From: Alphaproteobacteria bacterium
Lineage (GTDB): Bacteria; Pseudomonadota; Alphaproteobacteria; UBA8366
Direction: 5' to 3'
Assembly: GCA_029861675.1 (NCBI GenBank)
Contig: JAOTYV010000203.1
Span: 1 to 8,813, forward strand
Length of the DNA stretch: 8,813 bases
Shown here: piece by piece, positions 1 to 4,576 of the stretch
Position numbering within the stretch: the stretch's first letter is position 1
Layout: every line of letters starts with the position of its first letter
Program-made: the position numbers and the translations under genes
The notes under the pieces: model-generated
Database searches by the model: none
Told to the model about the DNA's origin: nothing
The model's input: only the letters and a program-made list of their open reading frames with translations

Positions 1-447
1 TTTCTGCATGGCGCGGCCATCATCGTCATTGCCCGGATAGCCGCCGATCGGCGACAGGCCGTCCGGCGCCAAGGCCAGAAATCCCTCGACCGCGGCGCGG
101 CGCGCGACATCCTCGATATAGGGATTCAATCCGCGATTCTCGTGAATGACGAGCACGGCGGGAAACGGGCCTGTCCCGGCAGGCTGCACCAGATACCCGC
201 GCATATTGCCGGAGGTGCCGCCGGGCGACGGATACTGCACATAGCGCGCTTTCATGCGCTTGTCCGTGAAGGAAATCGTCTGCGCGTTCGCATAGCGCGG
301 CAGCAGGCTCTGGGCCATTGCGAGGGCGGAAACGCCGCCGACCGTCAACGCCGCCGCCTTGCTGAAGAATTCCCGCCGCTCGATTCGGCCGTGGCAATAA
401 TCGTCGTAAAGATCGAAAACCCGTGGGTCAATTTTCTTTTCTTCCAT
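1..447 (-). CDS. Dienelactone hydrolase-family protein, Tat-exported (3' part outside window)
   Basis: Reading from ATG at 447 towards position 1 gives 149 uninterrupted codons that run off the left edge. A strong GGAGGAG ribosome site (456-462) sits 8 nt before the ATG. The N-terminus has the conserved pre-signal stretch DPRVFDLYDDYCHGRIERRE, then a twin-arginine motif (ERREFFSK, residues 23-30) and a hydrophobic segment (about 31-49) ending near YANAQ, so export by the Tat system is likely. The mature part begins an alpha/beta-hydrolase fold: PAVLVIHENRGL (96-107) matches the dienelactone hydrolase strand that carries the Glu of the Cys-His-Asp/Glu active site, followed by IEDVARRAAVEGFLALAPDG. 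The nucleophile Cys and catalytic Asp/His lie beyond the window. Family members hydrolyse dienelactone or other small esters and lactones; the substrate here is unknown. It is transcribed divergently from the cytochrome gene at 601. Confidence 0.88.
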   Translation of the reverse strand, partial: MEEKKIDPRVFDLYDDYCHGRIERREFFSKAAALTVGGVSALAMAQSLLPRYANAQTISFTDKRMKARYVQYPSPGGTSGNMRGYLVQPAGTGPFPAVLVIHENRGLNPYIEDVARRAAVEGFLALAPDGLSPIGGYPGNDDDGRAMQK

Positions 448-600
448 CACCGTCGCTCCTCCGAATGACATCCGTACCGTCCACCCGATATTGAACACCC
501 ATTGTCGGGGAGTGCGCACTAAAATTTTCGTGAACCGGCAAAATTATGCTATTGGCGCGCGGCCGGACGATCTTCCGGCACTGTAAGGGCGATGTTGGCG
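448..600. promoter_or_regulatory. Divergent intergenic region with perfect palindrome
   Basis: This spacer separates two divergent starts, at 447 (minus) and 601 (plus), so it must hold the promoters of both genes. It contains a perfect 10-bp palindrome AGTGCGCACT (511-520) directly followed by the self-complementary AAAATTTT (521-528), a plausible regulator-binding site. A smaller inverted repeat, GCCGGA (562-567) and TCCGGC (574-579) with a 6-nt loop, lies in the presumed leader of the cytochrome. I could not assign convincing -35/-10 boxes. The operator role is inferred from symmetry and position only. Confidence 0.35.
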
Positions 601-1023
601 ATGCACCGATCCTCCCGTTTTGGCACGGTCCTGTTGGCGAGTGTGTTGTCTCTGGCCACGCTTGGCGTCCAATTGCACGGGTCGCGTGCCACGGATCTGG
701 ATGCTGCGGCGCTGGACGTCTTCAAGCGCAACAAATGCAACGATTGTCACGTGCCGATCCCCCAGCGCGTCAAGGACCCAAAAACCGGGAAACCGCTATA
801 TCCGGCCAAGCGTGATTTCTCCTTCATTCTCGACCTCGAGAAAGTGAAAGCATCGAAATACATTGTCGCCGGCGTTCCGGAAAAATCGAGCCTGTACAAA
901 ATGATCATCGAAGAAAAAATGCCGGAAGGCGCGGAATTCTGCTTCGGCGACCCCTGCCCGTACCCGCCGCTGTCGGAAAGCGACATGACGATCATCCGGG
1001 ATTGGATAGGCGCACTCAAATGA
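601..1023 (+). CDS. Small secreted monohaem c-type cytochrome
   Basis: A 140-residue protein with a Sec-type signal peptide (basic MHRSSRF, hydrophobic core, likely cleavage after SRA at residue 30). One haem-binding CxxCH motif, CNDCH (residues 46-50), follows the helix AALDVFKRNK. Near the C-terminus KMPEGAEF supplies a probable axial Met ligand (Met107), and SESDMTIIRDWIGA is the typical last helix of cytochrome c folds of the kind where a 'MPPG'-like loop precedes the final helix. Two further cysteines (114 and 119) could form a disulfide. It should be a periplasmic electron carrier. An in-frame ATG at 592 is possible, but AAGGG (585-589) lies only 2 nt from it and 11 nt from 601, so 601 is preferred. 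It lies 98 nt upstream of the sigma factor on the same strand and may be cotranscribed with it. The electron partner is unknown. Confidence 0.85.
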   Translation: MHRSSRFGTVLLASVLSLATLGVQLHGSRATDLDAAALDVFKRNKCNDCHVPIPQRVKDPKTGKPLYPAKRDFSFILDLEKVKASKYIVAGVPEKSSLYKMIIEEKMPEGAEFCFGDPCPYPPLSESDMTIIRDWIGALK

Positions 1024-1121
1024 CGCCGCGAAGCCCACTTCCAGCCCGCTCGGCAGGGTATCGCCACCAAAATTGATTTGGGCATTTCCTAAAACCCGCT
1101 CTACCGGGATATGCTGCTGAC

Positions 1122-1631
1122 ATGTCCGATGTCCGACACCTCATCGTCGAGCAAATTCCACATCTGCGCCGCTATGCGCGCGCGCTGGTCGGCGACCGCG
1201 GACAGGCGGACGACCTCGTGCAGGACTGTCTGGAGCGTGCCTGGAGCAGGATGGACCTATGGGCCAGCGGCACCAACATGCGTGCATGGCTCTTTACGAT
1301 CCTGCATAATCTTCACCTCAACACAGCGCGCAAATATCACAATACGCCGACGCTAACGACGCTAGAGATCGGGGTGAAGAGCTTGCCGGTTCGGCCGACA
1401 CAGGAAGACCGCTTGGAGATCACCGGCGTTTGGCGGGCGTTTTCCCGCCTGCCGGAGCCACAGCGCGCGGCGCTCCTGCTGATCGCCTTGGAAGAGATGA
1501 GTTACGAGGAAGCCGCGACGGTTCTTGACATCCCGGTCGGTACCCTTATGTCGAGAATCCACCGGGGACGCGAAAAACTGCGCCGGATGATGTCCGACGC
1601 CGACCGAACCGAGTTGGAATCAAACGAATGA
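1122..1631 (+). CDS. RNA polymerase sigma factor, ECF subfamily
   Basis: A 169-residue protein with the two-domain ECF layout. Region 2 covers about residues 10-74 (HLRRYARALVGDRGQADDLVQDCLERAW, then the -10 recognition helix MRAWLFTILHNLHLN). Region 4 covers about 103-154 (LPEPQRAALLLIALEEMSYE, then the helix-turn-helix AATVLDIPVGTLMSRIHRGR that reads the -35 element). There is no region 3 and no fused C-terminal domain, as expected for a short ECF factor. The Shine-Dalgarno sequence is weak (CGGGA, 1105-1109). Its stop overlaps the start of the next gene (ATGA, 1628-1631), the classic arrangement of an ECF sigma with its own anti-sigma factor. It presumably directs transcription of a small stress regulon; the inducing signal is not visible. 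ECF factors often autoregulate, but I found no clear cognate promoter upstream. Confidence 0.95.
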   Translation: MSDVRHLIVEQIPHLRRYARALVGDRGQADDLVQDCLERAWSRMDLWASGTNMRAWLFTILHNLHLNTARKYHNTPTLTTLEIGVKSLPVRPTQEDRLEITGVWRAFSRLPEPQRAALLLIALEEMSYEEAATVLDIPVGTLMSRIHRGREKLRRMMSDADRTELESNE

Positions 1632-2404
1632 CGGCGTCCGAGACGGTCAGCAAAGCGGAACTGCACGCGTTCGTCGACGGACAGCTTGATGACGCACGCC
1701 GGCGCGAGGTGGCTGAACATCTGGCCACCCACCCGGAAGCGGCCGAGCGTGTGGCGGCGTATCAGGCACAAAAGGCGGCGCTGCGAGAATTGTTCAATCC
1801 GGTACTCGAAGAACCGCTACCGCAGAGCCTTGCGGCCCGCAGGCCAACGCGTACCCGCATCCATCTATTCTGGGCGGCGGCATCGGTCGTCCTGTTCATC
1901 GCCGGCGGCATCACCGGCTGGCGGGTGCAAGAGGTGATGCAGGTCGACAAGGCGCAGGAAATTACCGTTGCGCGCCGCGCCGCCGTCGCGCACGCGGTGT
2001 TCACGCCGCAGCGGCGCCATCCGGTCGAGGTGACCGCAGATGAGGAGACGCATCTGGTCCGCTGGCTGTCCAAGGTTCTGGGCGCACCGCTCCGCGCCCC
2101 CCGGCTCGGTGAATTCGGGTTCTCGCTCGTCGGCGGCCGATTGCTGTCGGCGGAGGTCGGACCGGCGGCGCAATTCATGTATCAGGATGAAAAACGCCGC
2201 CGCATTACGCTGTACGTGGTGACCGACGCGCGCTGGAGCGGCACAACCGAATTCCGCTTTGCGCAGGAAGGCCCCGTGTCGGTCTTCTACTGGATTAATG
2301 GACCGGTCGGATACGGCATCACCGCCGAATTGTCGCGCCCGGAACTTCTGCGGATCGCGCGCGCGGTCTATGACGAATTGCAGCCGGCGCCGAAACCGAA
2401 CTAA
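1628..2404 (+). CDS. Membrane-anchored anti-sigma factor
   Basis: A 258-residue protein translationally coupled to the ECF sigma gene (4-nt overlap). The cytoplasmic part (1-75) has the anti-sigma motif ELHAFVDGQLDDARRREVAE followed by HLATHPEAAERVAAYQAQKA, which folds as the sigma-binding helices. The usual HxxxCxxC zinc ligands are absent, so this is the non-zinc variant. One transmembrane helix follows (about 79-98, HLFWAAASVVLFIAGGITGW). The remaining 160 residues would be periplasmic and include HPVEVTADEETHLVRWLSK, LVGGRLLSAE and AAQFMYQDE, a conserved block seen in proteobacterial transmembrane anti-sigma proteins. It should hold the sigma at the membrane and release it on an envelope signal. 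The protein has no cysteine at all, which argues against direct thiol redox sensing. Confidence 0.9.
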   Translation: MTASETVSKAELHAFVDGQLDDARRREVAEHLATHPEAAERVAAYQAQKAALRELFNPVLEEPLPQSLAARRPTRTRIHLFWAAASVVLFIAGGITGWRVQEVMQVDKAQEITVARRAAVAHAVFTPQRRHPVEVTADEETHLVRWLSKVLGAPLRAPRLGEFGFSLVGGRLLSAEVGPAAQFMYQDEKRRRITLYVVTDARWSGTTEFRFAQEGPVSVFYWINGPVGYGITAELSRPELLRIARAVYDELQPAPKPN

Positions 2405-2723
2405 TCGAGTTCGCACCCGCAAAATTCGATGCCCGGCTGATGCATCCGTAACGGCGCACCCGGTTGAAAGTTTAGACAATTTCCCGATGCCGGCCCGCCG
2501 ACAAAAGGCTCCACCAAAAATGTTTTCGCCGAATGCGGAATAATTCGCAGTGCGCGGTGTTAATATAGCTGCGGGTCGTGTGATTCCCGCCAGGGACCGA
2601 ATCACGACAAACATAGGACGTTGTGGAACGGACGACCCAAATAAAGGCCGCAATGTGCCAGTGTAACGTTATCAGAATCCGATAAGCGGTCATCGGCTGA
2701 TAGCACAGGAGGGAGAGTAAACA
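2405..2723 (+). promoter_or_regulatory. 319-nt gene-free region: structured leader of cytochrome c'
   Basis: No convincing gene lies here. A possible promoter is GGAATA (2537-2542) with TGTTAATAT (2558-2566); the GGAAT box resembles ECF -35 elements, while TAATAT resembles a housekeeping -10. Transcription would then start near 2573. Downstream are three pairing elements. Helix A: 2575-2577 plus 2580-2586 pair with 2599-2608, around a 12-nt loop. Helix B: GGGTCGT (2573-2579) pairs with ACGACCC (2632-2638) and excludes helix A. Hairpin C (2668-2704): TATCAG pairs with CTGATA and CCGAT with ATCGG, with an AAT bulge and an 8-nt loop, plus G-C and U-G closing pairs. Hairpin C ends 2 nt before the AGGAGG of the cytochrome c' gene. 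The pairings are seen directly; any regulatory role is inference. Confidence 0.45.
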
Positions 2724-3215
2724 ATGCGTCCCGCATTCAAACTATCAGGAATTCTTGCCGTCGCTGCCGTTGCCGGTCTCGTAATCTTGCCGGCGTGCAT
2801 GTCCAGCGCCGTCGGCGCCAGCGACGCGATAAAAGAACGCAGAGCCTTGATGAAATCCATCTCGAAGGAATGGAAACCGATCAAGGCCTACGCGAAGAGC
2901 GGCAAGGGCAGCGCCGCGGGCGTCGCCAAACACGCGACAGCCATCAATGGAATGTCCAAAAAAATCAACGGCCTGTTCCCCAAGGGAAGCGGCCGCGGCG
3001 ATTTTTCCGACAAGGAAACGCGCGCATTGCCGGCGATCTGGAAAGACTGGACAGGGTTTGAGAAAGCAGCCGGCGTTCTCGAGCAGGAAAGCGCCAAATT
3101 GATAAAAATCGCCGGTACCGGCGACCAGAAGGCGATCGCCAAACAGGTCGGCGCGATGGGCAAAAAGGGATGCGGCGGCTGTCACAAACCGTTCCGCGGC
3201 GCAAAAGTGAAATAA
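2724..3215 (+). CDS. Cytochrome c' (four-helix-bundle, class II c-type cytochrome)
   Basis: A 163-residue exported protein with a single CxxCH near its C-terminus (CGGCH, residues 150-154) followed by KPFRGAKVK. This C-terminal haem site with a downstream Arg (158) is diagnostic of class II cytochromes, and the length fits cytochrome c'. The body is rich in amphipathic helices (SDAIKERRALMKSISKEWKP, AGVAKHATAINGMSKKINGL, ALPAIWKDWTGFEKAAGVLE). AGGAGG (2707-2712) lies 11 nt before the ATG. The signal peptide probably ends after VGA (residue 32), giving a periplasmic protein; LPAC at 22-25 resembles a weak lipobox, so lipidation cannot be excluded. Known members bind NO or CO at five-coordinate haem and some protect against nitrosative stress. 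The gene follows the sigma/anti-sigma pair by 319 nt and could belong to its regulon. Confidence 0.9.
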   Translation: MRPAFKLSGILAVAAVAGLVILPACMSSAVGASDAIKERRALMKSISKEWKPIKAYAKSGKGSAAGVAKHATAINGMSKKINGLFPKGSGRGDFSDKETRALPAIWKDWTGFEKAAGVLEQESAKLIKIAGTGDQKAIAKQVGAMGKKGCGGCHKPFRGAKVK

Positions 3216-3221
3216 ACGTCG

Positions 3222-3262
3222 GTGCACCCTTTCGGGCAGCGTAAACCGCCTGAAAGGTGCAC
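3222..3262 (+). other. Strong hairpin just after cytochrome c' (no U-tract)
   Basis: GTGCACC (3222-3228) pairs with GGTGCAC (3256-3262). After a one-base C bulge (3229) the stem continues: TTTC (3230-3233) with GAAA (3252-3255), a G-U wobble (3234/3251), and GGC (3235-3237) with GCC (3248-3250). The loop has 10 nt (3238-3247). The stem has 15 pairs in all and begins 6 nt after the stop codon at 3215. No T-run follows, so it is not a canonical intrinsic terminator. It may stabilise the mRNA 3' end or form the first arm of a larger structured RNA. Confidence 0.6.
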
Positions 3263-3352
3263 GGCCTCGACAGACGTATCGAGACCAGACGCCCCCGGTG
3301 CCCCGTCGCAGAGCCCTCTCCCAAGCTCCCTTTGTGGCTGCGACGGGGTGCT
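3263..3352 (+). ncRNA. Two further hairpins; candidate structured RNA
   Basis: Hairpin II (3263-3286) pairs GG-CTCGA with TCGAG-CC across one C/A mismatch and an 8-nt loop; it starts at the base after the previous hairpin ends. Hairpin III pairs CCCCGTCGCAG (3301-3311) perfectly with CTGCGACGGGG (3338-3348) and is prolonged outward by four more pairs, three of them wobbles (3297-3300 with 3349-3352). Its 26-nt loop is pyrimidine-rich and contains CCCTCTCCC and GCTCCC. I do not recognise a known riboswitch or sRNA class. It could be a leader element of the hydrolase gene at 3441, an independent small RNA, or an intergenic palindromic repeat unit. Confidence 0.35.
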
Positions 3353-3406
3353 CGCGCCTTATGGTGACGGGACGCGGTTCGGCGTGGCATCATTTCGAAA
3401 ATTAGT

Positions 3407-3425
3407 ATTGTTTGTCAGAAACAAT
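3407..3425. repeat. 7-bp inverted repeat before the hydrolase ribosome site
   Basis: ATTGTTT (3407-3413) and AAACAAT (3419-3425) are perfect inverted repeats around a 5-nt centre, ending 15 nt before the ATG at 3441 and just upstream of GGGGAAGG. The surrounding stretch (3391-3425) is AT-rich compared with its neighbours, as promoters usually are here. It could be an operator half-site pair or a small mRNA hairpin. Confidence 0.35.
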
Positions 3426-3440
3426 GCACGGGGAAGGCAG

Positions 3441-4412
3441 ATGAGGATTCGATTACATTTACTGGCGGCTACCGCCTTCGGACTGGCCGCTTCGATCGCG
3501 CAGCCCGCAACGGCCGCAAACGTAAAAATCACCCCTTTGGGCGGCCAGGATGGTGAATTCTGCCGCCTCGACCGGGCCCTGATCTTCGAGGACCCAAACG
3601 GCACGCGGTTGCTCTACGATGCCGGACGCACGGTCGCCGGACCGAAGGACCCACGGCTCGGCAAGATCGACGTGATCCTGGTCAGCCACATGCATGGTGA
3701 CCACGTCGGAAACCAGCACACCAAGGCGGTCAATGCGGGCACCTGTGCCAAGCCCGACAGATCCGTCAAGGCGACACCGAATTCCAGTACCGTGAACATC
3801 GCCCTGGCGAAAGGCGCCAAGATCGTGACCGGCAGCGAAATGCCGCGGTTTTTCGCCGGCAAGCTGAAAGCCGCCGGCGGCAATCCGAAAAACTCGATGC
3901 TCGTCCGCTTCGGCGCGAACCGAACGGTCGGCGGAGTCATGATCACCACCGTACCCGCGGTGCACAGCAATGGCCTGGCGCCGGATTTCATCGGCGGGGC
4001 GTTGGGCGATTCCATGAAAGCCGCGGGCATAACCGGCTATGTCGGTCCGCCGACCGGCTATGTATTGAAGTTTACCAACGGGTTGGTGGTCTACCTTTCG
4101 GGCGACACCGGCATCACCGCCGAGCAGGACACGGTTGTCCGCGGGCATTACAAGGCCAAGCTCGTGGTGATGAATATCGGTGATACGTTCACGACCGGTC
4201 CGACCGAGGCGGCCTATGTAGTAAATGAATTAATCAAGCCGAATTCGGTTATCGCCTCGCACGCCAACGAAGAGGCGACACGGGGCGGCAAGGTTCAGCC
4301 GGGGACCCGCACCGAAAAATTCATAAAGGCCAGCAAGATGCCGGTTCACGTGCCGCTCAGCGGCAAAACCATGTCGTTCGACGGCAACGGGAAATGCGTC
4401 GCCGGCTGCTGA
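3441..4412 (+). CDS. Secreted UlaG-like MBL-fold metal-dependent hydrolase
   Basis: A 323-residue protein. The start at 3441 is favoured over an upstream in-frame GTG at 3222 because GGGGAAGG (3430-3437) precedes it and a signal peptide starts there at once (MRIRLHLLAATAFGLAASIA, cleavage near QPATAA). The metallo-beta-lactamase signature HMHGDH (residues 83-88: His83, His85, Asp87, His88) is complete. Further probable metal ligands are His175 (VPAVHSN), Asp222 (LSGDTG) and His274 (IASHANEE). The overall order, with DAG near residue 60 and SGDTG near 221, resembles the UlaG-type lactonase or Zn-dependent hydrolase branch. It should act in the periplasm on an unknown ester, lactone or phosphoester. 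It ends GKCVAGC, with a cysteine pair (319, 323) at the very C-terminus. An intrinsic terminator follows 31 nt later. Confidence 0.88.
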   Translation: MRIRLHLLAATAFGLAASIAQPATAANVKITPLGGQDGEFCRLDRALIFEDPNGTRLLYDAGRTVAGPKDPRLGKIDVILVSHMHGDHVGNQHTKAVNAGTCAKPDRSVKATPNSSTVNIALAKGAKIVTGSEMPRFFAGKLKAAGGNPKNSMLVRFGANRTVGGVMITTVPAVHSNGLAPDFIGGALGDSMKAAGITGYVGPPTGYVLKFTNGLVVYLSGDTGITAEQDTVVRGHYKAKLVVMNIGDTFTTGPTEAAYVVNELIKPNSVIASHANEEATRGGKVQPGTRTEKFIKASKMPVHVPLSGKTMSFDGNGKCVAGC

Positions 4413-4442
4413 AATCCACACCACCTGACTTGCTCCCGATCG

Positions 4443-4478
4443 AGGGCGATGCGGCTTCCCGCATCGCCCTTTGATTTT
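4443..4478 (+). terminator. Rho-independent terminator after the MBL hydrolase
   Basis: AGGGCGATGCGG (4443-4454) pairs perfectly with CCGCATCGCCCT (4459-4470) around a CTTC tetraloop. It is followed by TTGATTTT (4471-4478). A 12-bp GC-rich stem plus a T-rich tail is a textbook intrinsic terminator. It isolates the hydrolase transcript from the flavoprotein gene downstream. Confidence 0.92.
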
Positions 4479-4496
4479 GCGACACATGGCCTCGGC

Positions 4497-4526
4497 TTGA
4501 CAGCGCCGGGCCGCGCGGGATGCAAT
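4497..4526 (+). promoter_or_regulatory. Candidate sigma-70 type promoter of the flavoprotein gene
   Basis: A consensus -35 box TTGACA (4497-4502) lies 18 nt before TGCAAT (4521-4526), which matches four of six bases of TATAAT. It lies directly downstream of the terminator, and transcription would begin near 4533. This would exclude the ATG at 4520 as the translation start of the flavoprotein. The weak -10 box keeps confidence moderate. Confidence 0.5.
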
Positions 4527-4576
4527 GGTGCGGCAGCTCGCCCTCGTCCTCAATCAACAAAAACATGGTCCCCCGC

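Noticed and set aside
1067..1081. CCAAA-N5-TTTGG inverted repeat upstream of the sigma factor
   Set aside because: Only five pairs, with no T-tract or recognisable promoter around it. Such short repeats are expected by chance.
1865..2653. Long minus-strand frame (262 codons) opposite the anti-sigma gene
   Set aside because: It is a shadow of the plus-strand coding sequence in GC-rich DNA; the translation shows no domain and it crosses the gene end into the leader.
2472..2693. Minus-strand 73-residue reading frame in the gap before cytochrome c'
   Set aside because: The predicted protein has no recognisable domain, no ribosome site was evident, and it overlaps the inferred structured leader on the opposite strand. 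It is better explained as chance.
3222..3440. In-frame N-terminal extension of the MBL hydrolase starting at GTG 3222
   Set aside because: The extension lies inside a strong hairpin, reads as low-quality non-family sequence, and would bury the clear signal peptide that begins at ATG 3441 behind its own ribosome site.
4520..4576. Upstream ATG at 4520 for the flavoprotein
   Set aside because: It falls next to the candidate -10 box, lacks a ribosome site, and adds residues unlike the family.
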